Shown: positions 30,901 through 42,521 of the stretch, one piece after another
How positions within the stretch are numbered: position 1 is the stretch's first letter
How the letters are laid out: each line of letters begins with the position of its first letter
The notes under the pieces: generated by a model
The model's input: only the letters and a program-made list of their open reading frames with translations
Database searches by the model: none
What the model was told of the DNA's origin: nothing
Assembly: GCA_023213195.1 (NCBI GenBank)
Contig: CP096135.1
Coordinates: 3,716,842 to 3,780,841, forward strand
Direction: 5' to 3'
Source: Sphingobacteriales bacterium JAD_PAG50586_3
GTDB taxonomy: Bacteria > Bacteroidota > Bacteroidia > CAMBQF01
Length of the DNA stretch: 64,000 nt
Made by a program: the position numbers and the translations under genes

Positions 30901-33900
30901 TATGTATATGGTGTTGTACCGCCCGATACTGAAACAGTAGCAGAACCGGTAGACTCACCAAAACATAATACATTTTGAGAGTTGATAATGCTACCAGACA
31001 TAGCAGCCAATGGCTGGGTTAAGGTAACATTTACAAAACGTGTACAACCGTTAGCATCAGTTACAGCGGCTACATAGTTACCTGCTGTTAAGCCGGTAGC
31101 CGATGGGCCTACTTGTTGTGGAACTGTGTTCCAAACAATGCTGTATGGACCATTGCCACCAGAAGCACCTACAGTAGCCGAACCGTTGTTAGCACCAAAA
31201 CATGTTGGGTTAACAGAGCTTAGCAATGATGCTGTAAGAACAGTGGCAGGTTGTGTAATTGTAACAGTAGTGTTGGCAGAGCAACCAAATGCATCGGTAA
31301 CAGTAACAACATAAGTACCCGCTACTAAACCTGTAGCTGTTGGGCCTGTTTGTGCAGGCACTGTGTTCCAGGTGTAGTTTAAAGAACCTGTACCGCCAGT
31401 TGCTGAAACTGTAGCAGAGCCACTGGCTTCGTTACGGCAGGCAACGTTAGTTACGTTGGTAATGCCAATAGTAACAGGGGCAGCAGGGCCGGTAATAGTT
31501 ACTGATGTAGAAGTGATACAGTTATTAGCATCTGTTACAACTACAGTATAAGTACCCGGAGCTAAACCTGAAGCCACTTGTGTGGTTTGTACAGGCGATG
31601 TGCTCCAGCTATAAGAGTATGGCATTGTACCACCGGTTGCAGAAACTACTGCTACACCGTTGTTCAAACCAAAACATGTTACGTTGGTAGAAGATATAAT
31701 GCTTGATGATAATGGCTGAGACGGGCCGGTAATAGTTACCGCAACCGTAGCGTTACAACCGTTAGCATCTGTAGCTGTTGCAATGTATGTGCCCGGAGTT
31801 AAGTTAGTAGCTGTTGGGCCCGTTTGTTGCGGAACAGTGTTGCAGGTAATTGTAATTGGAGATGTACCACCCGAAGCTGTTATAGTAGCTGCGCCATTGT
31901 TATCGCCAAAGCAAGAAACATTGGTTTTAGATACTAAAGCAGCCGATACGCCAGAAGCAGGCTGTGTAACAGTTGCTGTGCGGGTAGTAGTACAACCGTT
32001 AGCATCAGTAATAGTAACTACATAAGTACCTGCCGATAGGCCTGTAGCGGTAGCTGTTTGCTGTGCAGGGGTTGTATTCCAAGAGTAAGAAAGAACACCA
32101 GAACCACCAGAAGCTGCTACAGTAGCCGAACCGTTGTTGCCACCAAAGCAAGATACATTGGTAACATTGGTTATAGCTGCTGATATTGGGGTAGCAGGCT
32201 GGGTAATAGTAACGGTGCGTTGGATAGAGCAGTTATTAGCATCGGTAATAGTTACAGTATATGTACCTGCAACTAAACCGGTAGCAGAGTTGCCTGTTTG
32301 TGCAGGCGTTGAGTTCCAAGAGTATGAGTAAGGTTGAACACCACCTACAGCAACAACCGTAGCCGAACCGGTAGCAGCACCAAAGCACAATACGTTTGAG
32401 CTAGATGTAATGCTGGCCGATAGCGGAGCGTTTGGCTGGGTAATGGTAACCTGAATAGGAGATGTTGTACAGTTATTAGCATCGCGAACAACTACTAAGT
32501 AAATGCCTGCTGTTAAGTTGGCAAATGCGTTAGAAGAGTTATAAGCGCCACCGTTTAAGCTGTATTGGTATGGGGCAGTACCACCGTTTGCAACAATAGT
32601 AAATGCACCCGTTGCGCCGCCGTAGCATAACACGTTGGTTTGAGAACCAATGTTAGCTGACAATGCGCTGTTTGGTTGAGTAATAGTAACTACTACAGCT
32701 GGAGAAGTACAACCATTGGCATCTTTAACAACTACAGAGTAAGTACCGGCAACTAAACCAACATAGCTGTTAGAGCTGTTGAAGGCACCACCGTTAAAGC
32801 TGTATGTGTAAGGACCAACACCACCTGCACCAATAACTACGAATGAGCCTGAAGCATCGCCAAAGCAGGCAACAGGAATAACATCGTCAGAAGTACCGCT
32901 AACAGGGGTAGCAGGTTGTGTAATAACTACAGTTACTGTAGAAGTACAAAGTTTAGAATCGCGAACGGTAATAGTATACGTACCGGCAGCTAAGTTGTTA
33001 AAAGTACCGCTGGTCTGGTAAGAACCAACACCTATACGGTATTGGTAAGCAGGTGTACCACCTGCACCAATTACGGTTACAGAACCATTGCTACCGCCAA
33101 AGCAAGAAACATTGGTTTGTGAAGTAATACCTACTGATAATGGAGCCGAAGGCTGGGTAATATTTACGTTTACAACAAAAATACAGTTGTTGGCATCCCT
33201 TACAGTAACATCGTAGCTACCTGCTGTTAGGCCGGTAAATGAGTTTGTAGAAGAGAAAGCTCCACCATCAAAGCTATATGCATAAGGAGGAACACCGCCT
33301 GAACCGTTTACGGTTACAGCGCCGTTGTTACCACCAAAGCACGATACGTTTGTTTGTGCCGATATAGAACCTGAAACTGCATCAGCAGGTTGGGTAATAT
33401 TTACCGGTACATTAAAGGTACAGCCGTTGGCATCTTTAACAGTTACAGAGTAGCTACCTGCGTTTAGGCCGGTAAATAATCCTGCTGATTGGAAAGAGCC
33501 GCCGTTTAAGCTGTATTGGTATGGGGTTGTGCCACCAGAACCTGCAACGGTTACAGAACCTGCTGCACCTAAACAGCTAGCGTTAGTCTGATCTACTATA
33601 GCACCAGATACCGCAGAGTTTGGCTGTGTAATAGTTACTGAAATAGTAGCTGTACAGTTATTAGCATCGCGAACAATTACGGCGTAAGTACCGGCTGCAA
33701 GGTTGCTAAATACGTTGCTGGCAGAGAATGAACCACCGTTGATATTAAATTGGTAAGGACCAACACCACCCGAACCTGAAACGGTTACAGAACCTGTGGC
33801 AGCACCAAAACATAATACGTTAGTTTGATTTACTATAGAACCGGCAACCGGAGTTGAAGGCTGAGTGATAGTTACGTTTACAGTAGCAGTACAGTTGTTG

Positions 33901-36900
33901 TTATCGCGAACGGTAACAACATAAGTACCTGCGGCTAAACCGGTAAATATACCGCTAGAGCCAAAAGCACCACCGTTTAAGCTGTAGTTGTATGGGCCAA
34001 CACCACCGTTACCGCTTACTGTTACAGCACCTGTTAAAGCACCATTACATAATACGTTAACCTGGTTGGTAATAGTACCTGATACCGGAGAACCAGGCTG
34101 GGTAATAGTTACCGCTACGGTACCTAAACAGCCATTGGCATCTTTTACAGTTACAAAGTAGCTACCTGCAGCAAGGCCGGTAAATGAACCGCCAGACTGG
34201 AAAGTGCCACCGTTAATAGAGTATTGGTAAGGAGTAACGCCACCCGAACCTGCAACAGTTACAGCGCCGGTAGAGGCACCAAAACATAATACGTTGGTTT
34301 GAGAGGTAATGCTACCCGATACGGTAGAAGAAAGTTCTGATACGTTAAAGTTAACTACAAAAGTACAGTTGTTGTTATCGCGAACGGTTACTGTGTAGCT
34401 ACCTGCTGAAAGTGATGCAAAAGAGTTACCGCTTTGGAATGAACCTGAACCTAATTGGTATTGGTAAGGAGCAGTACCACCGGTAGTGCTAATAGTTACC
34501 GAACCGTTTGTAGAACCGGCGCAAGATGCGTTAACAACGTTTGCTGTAGCATTAAGTGCAGCAGCAGGTTGGGTAATGGTTACGCTTACAACATCGGTAC
34601 AACCGTTAGCATCGCGTACACCTAAAGAGTATGTACCCGCGCCTAAGCCGTTAAATGTAGCTGATGCTTGGTAAGCTCCACCATTAATATTATATGTAAA
34701 AGGAGAAACACCACCGTTACCTACTACAGTAGCAGAACCTGTTGTGTTACCAAAACATAATACGTTTGTTTGAGAACCCAGAACAGCATCAACTGCTGAA
34801 CCCGGTTGTGTAATAGTTACGCTGGTAGTTGCAGTACAACCGTTAGCATCGCGAACGGTAAAGTTGTAAGTACCGGCAGCTAAACCTGTAAAGGCATTAG
34901 AAGTACCGTAAGCACCTGTACCTATGCGGAACTCATATGGGCTTGTGCCACCTGCACCGTTAATTTGTACAGAGCCTGTTGACTGGCCAAAGCATAATAC
35001 ATTAACCTGGTTTGAAGACGAAGCTAATAATGGAGCTGCAGGTTGGTTAATTGTTACGTTAACCGTAGTAGTACAAGCATTAGCATCGCGAACGGTAACA
35101 ACATAAGTACCGGCAGCAAGAGAACCAAATGTTCCGCTTGATTGGAAGGTACCACCGTTGTTAGAGTATTGGTATGGAGCAGTGCCACCAGAACCTGCAA
35201 TTGTTACAGAGCCAGTAGAGTTGCCAAAGCACAATACGTTTGTTTGAGCAGTAATAGAACCCGATAATGGGTTTGAAGGTTGAGAGATAGTAACTGTTAC
35301 AGCAGAAGTACAGTTGTTGTTATCTCTTACAGTAACAACGTAGCTACCTGCAGCAAGGCCGCTAAATGAACCGCCTGATTGGAAAGTACCACCGTTGTTA
35401 GAGTATTGGTATGGGGCAGAACCACCAGAACCGGCTACAGTAAATGCACCTGTTGAGTTACCAAAGCATAATACGTTTGTTGGAGAACCAACTACTGCTA
35501 CACTTAGGTTTGATGGTTGAGTAATAGTTACAGGAACGGTAGCTGTACAGTTGTTATTATCGCGAACGGTTATAGAATAAGAACCGGCAGATAAGTTGCT
35601 GAATGTGCCACTAGAACCAAAAGCACCACCATTAAAAGAGTATTGGTAAGGACCAACGCCACCTGCACCGGCTACGGTTACAGAACCGTTGCCACCGTTA
35701 CAAGCTACGTTTGTTTGAGAGGTAATGCTACCCGAAACTGCTGTTGCAGGCTGGGTAATGGTTACATTAACTGTTGTAGAACAGTTACCACCATCGCGCA
35801 CGGTAACAACATAAGTACCGGCAGCTAAACCTGTAAAGGTGTTAGACGAACCTACTGTGCCGCTACCTAATTGGTAAGTATATGGTAGTGTACCACCCGC
35901 TGCGTTAATTGTTACCGCGCCTGTTGAAGCGCCAAAGCATAATACGTTGGTTTGAGAACCAATGCTTGCAGTTAGGCCACCGGCAGGTTGGGTAATTGTA
36001 ACAGTTACAGGAGAAGTACAGTTGTTAGCATCGCGAACGGTAACAGTATAAGTACCGGCAGCAAGGCCGCTAAATGTACCGCTTGATTGGAAAGCACCAC
36101 CGTTGTTAGAGTACTGATAAGGACCAACGCCACCTGCACCGGCAACCGTTACCGAACCGGTAGCGTTACCAAAGCATAGTACGTTTGTTTGAGAAGATAT
36201 AGAACCCGATACGTTAGTAGCAGGTTGGGTAATTGTTGCAGTAGCCGTAGCTGTACAACCTCTTGCATCAGTAACAGTAACGGTATACGTACCTGCTGCT
36301 AAACCTGTAGCGGTAGCGGTAGTTTGCACCGGAGTTGTGTTCCAAGAGTAAGAATATGTTGTTGTACCACCTGTAGCACTTGCTGTAGCAGAACCTGTAG
36401 CGGCGCCACGACAAAGTACGTTAACAATGCTGCCTGTAGAAGCTGCAAGTGCAGCAGCAGGCTGGGTAATTGTTACGTTAACAGTTGCAGTACAGTTGTT
36501 ATTATCGCGAACGGTAAAGGTATAAGTACCTGCAACTAAGCCGGTAAATGCACCGCTAGACTGGTATGCACCTGAACCAATACGGTAAGTGTATGGAGAT
36601 GTGCCACCCGAACCGCTGATAGTTACAGCGCCGTTGTTACCACCAAAACAAGAAACGTTGGTTGGTGTGCCCGCAGTAGCTGCAACAGCTGATGCTGGCT
36701 GGGCAATGGTTACTGTAACAGTAGCTGTACAGCTATTGGCATCGCGCACGGTATATATATATGTACCGGCAGCAAGGCCACTAAATGAGGCACTGCTTTG
36801 GAATGCACCCGAACCTTGTTGGTATTGGTAAGGAGCTGTACCACCTGTTTGAGACAGGGTTACCGCGCCTGTTGTAGCACCAAAACACAAAACGTTAGTT

Positions 36901-39900
36901 TGCGACGAAATTGAAGCAACTAACGCATTAGCTGATGATACTGTTACCGATTGTGAGCGAACGCAGCCTGCATTGTCTTTTACATATACTGTATACGTAC
37001 CGGCTGTTAAACCTGTAAATGAACCTGTACGCTTGGTACGATGTTCCGTTTATACTATATGTATAAGGTGCAGTGCCACCTGTTGGTGTAGCCACCGTAA
37101 TTGAACCGTTTGCTGCACCACACGTAGCCGCGCCTGTAGAAGCTGTAAAGCTAATTTGCGTTGGCTGCGTAATGGTAAATGTTGCAGTTGCAGTACAACC
37201 ACCCGATGTAGCAGTAACAGTATAAGTACCTGCTGCTAAACCTGTACGGTCTTCAGACACAATGCCACCGCCCCAGTTATACGTTACAGAACTAGGAGCC
37301 CCAGATGCTGTTATGTTAATAGAACCGGCTGTACCACCAAAACACGTATTATTTACCTGCGTACCGCTAATAGTAAATACTACAACCTCTATGTTGGTTT
37401 GAGCCGACAGGGTGCAGTAGTCACCGTTTAGGATACGGCGAAAATATGTTGTTTGTGTTAATGCACCAATTTGGGCTGAGCTTAAATCTTCGCCTGTAGC
37501 ACCTACTATATTTGTCCAGTTGGTGTTGTCAGGAGAACGCTGCCACTGGTAAGATGTAATACCACCAACACTTGGGTGGGCTGATGTTGTACCATTACGT
37601 ATTAGCGTTGGTAATACATAGCTTGGTGTTTGGCCATCTAAACCTGCAGGAACACCACCATTACAAACATTTTGGCTTGCGCTGATAGAGTTGTTGATTA
37701 AATCAGGTGGGTTTGCCCACTCAACAATACCCGGTTCAAAAATTCCAGAACCGCTGGTTTTTGTTGTTGTAACAGCTCCGTTTGTTAATGGTATGTTGTT
37801 AGACTCTGCAGTAACAATAGTATAGATACGGCAATTTGCAAATTTAATACCACGCTGACCTACGGGGTCTTCTTCCTGCTCAACACCACCATAGTAAGTG
37901 CTGTATTGAAGTGTGGTAAGTACACTGTTAATTTTAGAGAATACCTTATCAGTAGAACCGTTACGTGTAGATTGTAATGGGTTACCAGCTGTTGGGTAGC
38001 CATCGTTACCTACGTAACCAAATAAGTAAACGTCGTTATTATCATCAACGTTTAAACCCATTAGGTTATTTTCAGAACCTGTACTACCTATGTATGTAGA
38101 AGCATAGAACGTTTGGTCTATGTTCATGTGGGCAACGTAAAAGTCGTTGGTACCGTTTACAGAGTTATCGTAAGTACCCGATGGAGTGTTGTTTGTACCT
38201 AACCCTGTAGTAATACCGGCAAAGTATAAACGGTCGCGGGTAGTATTGAACTCCATACATAATATAGAGCTTGTACCTCCGCTGGCAGAGTTGAAGTAAG
38301 AACCCCACTGGGCCGTACCTGTACTGTTATAACGGCGAAGGAAACCCGTAGAGTTACCTACCAAAGTACCTTGGCGTGGAGTACCTGCTGTAATACCAGA
38401 TGTAGAAGCAGTATTACCAGCAATAAAAATATCGCCGGTAGTTGGGTTGTTTACTAATATATTAATCTGGTCGTTGCCGCTGCCACCAAAATTGCGCATC
38501 CAATCTAAGGCCGAAAGGTTTTGATTGATACGGAATAACCATGCATCATTACCACCATTATTATTGGCTACCGCGCCAGAACCAGAGTGCGTAGTATTTA
38601 AGTTTGTACTGGTAGTATAACCACCACAAATAATATCACCATCGGCAGCAATACGAATATCAAAAATATTTTCTCCGCCACTACCACCTAATACCGCGGC
38701 TTTAATGCTGTTACCCGCAGGGTTTATTTTTAATACAAAGGCGTTGTTGCCACTTTGTGAGCGGTTGTCTATTGATGCACCGCTAAAACCGGTACCACCT
38801 AAAATAGGAAAACCTGTACCGCTACCGGTTACACCGGCCAGGTAAAGGTTTCCGTCAGGACCTAATTCTGTAACATAAGGGTTATCTTCAGACCCGCCGC
38901 CAATATATGTTTGCCAAACGCGAACGCCTGCACCACCAATTGTAGCCGGCTCGGTATATTTACCTACTATAATATCAACACCGCCATTAGCGCTGGTATC
39001 AAATGCGCCTGTGGTAATTAAGTTTGTGCTACCATCAACACGGGCAACCATATATATGTTGCCGGCTGGGTCTACCCAAATACCGTGTCCGTGGTTATCG
39101 CCTGTAGAGTTGCTGTTTACCCATGTTGCCCAACGTAAGGCAATAGGGTCTATAATAAGTGGCTTGGTAGTATCGTAGTTACCTAGTGTAAAAGTTAACT
39201 GGTTTTTGCCATTTAATGCATAAGCAGCTTCTACTTTTACTTCTTTACCATTTATCATTTGGTAAGCATAAGGCTCTGGCAAATCCATAGCGCCTACGCT
39301 TGTATTTAAAACAAGATGACCCTCGCGGGTTAATTCCAGTTTATCTATACCTTCAAAATTTAAAACAATGGCCGATGGGTTAGAACCCGGCTTGGCTATA
39401 ATATCATACTCTAATGTACCCTCTGCCGATGGGTAGTAACGAACGTCTATATTATTATATACGTTGTTATACCAAATCTCATCGTAGCTGCTAACATCGG
39501 TACCCTCAAAACCATTTCCGTAGAAATAGTTAAATTTATCAGGGTGCTCATTTTTGTTAGTAATACGCATTGATGGAGACGCGTTGGCAAAGTTCATTAA
39601 CCAACCATGGCCTTTTACTTTAAGTCTGGGCTCATTAAAAACCAAACCATCGTGAGTAGCTTTTTCCTGACGCTCACCTTGCTCATAAAAAGCCAAGACT
39701 GATGCAGGATCAAAAGCACCTACCATCATACCCTTGTCTGTAACAAGAGCCTTAGCCGAATTTAAAGTCGGCTTTGTAACGGATGTGGCTTGGCCATTGG
39801 CCTTTGTTTTGGGTAAAGTAGATTTGCTTATCGTACTTTTTAAGCATGGCATCAATACCGTTGTCGTAATCGTCTACTTTGGTAAGTAGACCGGTTCCGT

Positions 39901-40081
39901 CTTTTCCGGCGTTGATGGAATTGCTTCCCTGGTTTTTAGCTGGTTGAACCGTTCGGTTCTGCTGGGCATACGTTGAAGTGCCCAACAATAGAAAAAGCAA
40001 AAAGAAAGCCACTAACGACTTTGTTTTCGTTTTAACCAAACCCGCTATGTTAATTAGTCGAGAGGTACAGGTATTATCCAT
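21904..40081 (-). CDS. Giant T9SS surface adhesin, SprB-like, about 6057 residues (four frame breaks)
   Basis: Read as one gene from ATG 40081-40079 to the stop at 21904; removing four single-base gains (26306-26311, 29704-29709, 37024-37029, 39750-39756) leaves exactly 6,058 codons. Order: signal peptide (LLLGTSTYAQQ); N-terminal DUF7948-like region beginning FTQNKGQW; SBBP-type propeller repeats (about 290-720); Ig-like segment; 32 SprB repeats (about 890-3440); 16 cadherin-like Big_9 repeats (about 3490-5050); 11 SprB repeats; and a type B T9SS sorting domain (PTGFSPSNFDGLNDYYVI ... FNRWGQVIYEKEGY). It should be exported by T9SS and held on the cell surface, possibly moved by gliding motors as SprB is. 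PorP/SprF and PorE-like genes follow, and a strong promoter precedes it. The ligand is unknown. Confidence 0.9.
22195..24930 (-). repeat. C-terminal block of 11 SprB repeats in the adhesin
   Basis: Eleven units of about 80 residues with the frame ...NISCNG..DGSI...GG..PY.Y.W.GPNGF....EDI..L.AGTYTVTVTDANGC... Unlike the N-terminal block they keep the GPNGF and EDI segments and mostly two Cys per unit. They lead directly into the sorting domain. Confidence 0.85.
24930..29600 (-). repeat. 16 tandem cadherin-like (Big_9) repeats in the adhesin
   Basis: Units of about 95-98 residues: NDPPVAN.D...PEDTPV.I.VP.NDTDVDGNLDPTSVTIV..P.NGTV..DPVTG.ITYTPNPNFNG.D.LIY.ICD.G.P..CDTA.V.INV.PV. The acidic NDTDVDGN segment resembles a calcium site. 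Each unit also carries a Cys pair in CD.G.P..CDTA or a close variant. Confidence 0.88.
26317..27485 (-). repeat. 585-bp tandem duplication inside the Big_9 array
   Basis: Repeats 9-10 and 11-12 of the array are nearly identical at the protein level (PEDTNVDINVPGN ... then LEDTPVTVFVPGN). A shared ACAAATACAGTTAC string at 26313 and at 26898 gives a period of about 585 bp, that is two Big_9 units. The ends are approximate. Confidence 0.7.
29760..37350 (-). repeat. N-terminal block of 32 SprB repeats in the adhesin
   Basis: About 32 units of 78-82 residues: ...Q.NVLCFG..TGSVTV.GSGG..PY.YS.NGG.FQSSG.F.GLAAGTYTVTVRDANNCTATV.VTITQP... The two Cys (in VLCFG and in NNCTA) are kept in nearly every unit. 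Units nearest the Big_9 array have a YSWNT.PAQT core instead of NGG.FQSS. Confidence 0.9.
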
Positions 40082-40302
40082 AAATGGTTGTTTACTAGGT
40101 TGGCTGTATTTTAATTAGGGCTTAATACGGTTGAGGACCACCGAAAGATTAGTACAATTGGCAAAAAATCTTACATCAGTAATTATAAGCTGTAGATTTT
40201 TAATTTAACACGTACACATCAGTAAACTCAATCAATTAAGCAATAATTAAAACAGAGTTGTTAATAAATATATTGCAAACATACGAATTTTATGCGAAAT
40301 TT
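40082..40302 (-). other. Long AT-rich 5' leader of the adhesin
   Basis: About 190 bases lie between the expected transcription start near 40269 and the adhesin ATG at 40081. No riboswitch or conserved RNA motif is recognised. The length alone leaves room for translational control. Confidence 0.4.
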
Positions 40303-40306
40303 CAAA
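40276..40306 (-). promoter_or_regulatory. Adhesin-locus promoter
   Basis: On the minus strand TTTG (40303-40306) and TATGTTTG (40276-40283) are separated by exactly 19 bases: a perfect match to the Bacteroidota TTTG-N19-TAnnTTTG promoter. It would drive adhesin, porP/sprF and the PorE-like gene. Confidence 0.8.
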
Positions 40307-40473
40307 GTAAACTTACATCCTTTTTTATGAAGTAGCTGTACCCGACAAGGCAATAGAGAACCCAAACGCCTGAATGCGTAGGGAAATAGACCATGTTATT
40401 TTTGGGTTAACGCTCGGAGAAAATTAATAGGCGCGTTGGTTTTTACCCTCAATAAAGTTAATAAACGAAGTAT

Positions 40474-42322
40474 TTACAACTTTGTTACCCCCGGAGTAGG
40501 GAAGTTACCTGAGAAATACCAGTCGCCGGTGTGGGCCGGTATTGCTTTGTGTAAGTTGTCAATGGTTTGGAAAACCATTTCAGTTTCAGCCTTAATATCT
40601 GGCGGCCTAAGTAGTTCGGCCATCTTAGCTGATATCTGGTCGTCAGTAAAAGGTTCGTATATCTTTTTAACGTGGTTTACCATTTCATCGCTTGGCAAAC
40701 CCTGCTGCGCTTTACACGCTTTATATACGTCATTAATAACAGACTCCTGCTTAGTATCTTTTAATAATGCTATAGCCGATTGAAAGGCGATAAAATCGCC
40801 CAGCTTAGCCATATCAATACCATAACAATCAGGAAAACGTATTTGCGGTGCCGACGAAACCACTATAATCTTTTTAGGATTAAGTCGGTCCAGCATCCTA
40901 AATATACTCTTCTTTAAGGTAGTACCCCTAACAATAGAGTCGTCTATTATTACAAGTGTATCGGTAGGCCTAACAGAGCCATAGGTAACATCGTAAACGT
41001 GGGTAACCAAATCGTCACGATGTGTATCATCGGTAATAAAAGTGCGCAGCTTGGCATCTTTTATGGCCACTTTCTCAATCCTTACCCGTTTGGTAAGCAG
41101 GTTATCAATCTCGCCCGGCGTAATTTTGTCGCCCAGGTCTATCAATGTTTTCTTAATCTCGGCACGCAGGTAATTGTCCATACCCTTTACCATACCATAA
41201 AAACAAACCTCGGCAGTGTTGGGTACAAAAGAAAATACGGTGTTGTCTAAATCGTAGTTAACAGCTTTTAGCACCTGGTCGGCCAAGAGCTTGCCCAGGT
41301 TTTTACGCTCCTCATATATATCCTTATCGCTACCGCGAGAGAAGTATATACGCTCAAAAGAACACGACTTTTTCTCGCCCGGCGGCAGTACTTGTTGTTC
41401 GCCGTACTTGCCATCGCGCTTTATAATTAAAGCAGAACCCGGTGTTAGTTCCTTAACATCTTCGTACTTAACATTAAAGGCGGTTTGTATAGCAGGGCGT
41501 TCTGATGCTACCACAACAACCTCATCATCGGCATACCAATGTGCCGGGCGTATGCCGTTAGGGTCGCGCATAACAAAAGAGTCGCCATGGCCTAGCAGGC
41601 CAGCAATAACATAGCCACCATCAAATTTTTTTGTAGAACGGGCCAGTATTTCTTTTATATCAAGGTTTTTACCTATAAGCATAGATATTACCCCGTTATC
41701 AATTTTCTTAGACTTGTATTCTTTAAACAGGCGCTCGTTTTCTTTATCTAAAAAGTGACCTATTTTTTCTAATACGGTAACGGTATCGGCCTTTTCTTTA
41801 GGGTGTTGACCAAGCTCCAGCAGGTGGCCAAAAAGTTCATCAACATTGGTAAGGTTAAAGTTACCTGCCAATACCAGATTTTTGCTCATCCAGTTGTTCT
41901 GGCGCAAAAACGGGTGGCAATTCTCAATGCTATTTTTGCCGTATGTGCCGTAGCGCAGGTGACCCAGGGTAAGCTCGCCGGTAAAGGGCACGTTTTGTTT
42001 TAACCAGTTAACGTCTTTTAACCTTTCGGGGTGCTGTTTATACACCTCGGCAAAGTAGCCGTTAATCTTGTCAAATATATCGGGTATGGGTTTGTTAGAG
42101 TTTGAACGCAGGCGGCTTATGTAGCGGTTGCCGGGTTCCATATCAAATTTAATGTTGGCAACACCCGCACCATCCTTAGCCGCGGTTATGTTGTTTTTCC
42201 ATTAAAAGATACATTTTGTTTAGGCCGTAAAGTGGCGTGCCGTATTTAGCTATGTAATACTCTAACGGCTTTAATAGACGAACAAGTGCTATTCCACACT
42301 CGTGCTTAATGCTATCACTCAT
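40474..42322 (-). CDS. purF: Amidophosphoribosyltransferase (PurF family, one frame break)
   Basis: First step of purine synthesis: PRPP plus glutamine to phosphoribosylamine. The true N-terminus starts at ATG 42322-42320 (MSDSIKHECGIALV) with the glutaminase Cys at residue 9. The PRPP loop is VIIDDSIVRGTTLKKS near residue 450. The frame breaks at 42174-42180, read GCTAAGG on the coding strand; a GCCAGG site there restores HNRGQDGAGVANI, the invariant PurF segment. The corrected length is 615 residues, which fits the long Bacteroidota version with its enlarged glutaminase domain. It has its own promoter and lies upstream of, but is transcriptionally separate from, the adhesin. Confidence 0.9.
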
Positions 42323-42360
42323 AAGATTTGGGGTATTGCTCCTGAAGCAATTCTACGCTG

Positions 42361-42391
42361 CAAAGATAGTGAATAGTGGCGAAGTGGCAAG
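42361..42391 (-). promoter_or_regulatory. purF promoter
   Basis: On the minus strand CTTG (42388-42391) and TATCTTTG (42361-42368), 19 bases apart, about 39 bases before the purF ATG. Confidence 0.7.
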
Positions 42392-42439
42392 AGGATTGTG
42401 GCGAAGTTTTATTAAATTCCATTAGTTACAAGCAGAAAG

Positions 42440-42497
42440 AAATCCCCCAAACTATTCCAACTAATTGGAATAGTTTATCCCCTTTATAAGGGGGAAC
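42440..42497. repeat. Double-hairpin intergenic repeat, copy C
   Basis: GAAATCCCCC, then a perfect 12-bp private palindrome AAACTATTCCAA-CTAA-TTGGAATAGTTT (42449-42476), then TCCCCTTTATAAGGGGGA. Same plan as copies A, B, D and E. Confidence 0.8.
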
Positions 42498-42521
42498 TTT
42501 TAGTTGTCTATATTTGCCTTT

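Noticed and set aside
23018-36831. Many plus-strand ORFs of 60-115 codons opposite the adhesin
   Set aside because: They are antisense shadows of the codon-biased repeats, recur with the repeat period, and carry no start-signal or domain evidence.
22195-37350. Periodic repeats resembling a CRISPR or satellite array
   Set aside because: The period is about 240-290 bp, in frame, and encodes SprB and cadherin-like protein repeats. There are no short direct repeats with unique spacers.
40082-40473. A further gene or small RNA between purF and the adhesin
   Set aside because: Only the adhesin promoter and an AT-rich leader are visible; there is no ORF with a plausible start or a terminator-ended RNA.
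42504-42521. Earlier start for the lipoprotein at 42522
   Set aside because: The extra six residues precede an otherwise normal lipoprotein signal peptide; the later ATG gives a standard n-region.
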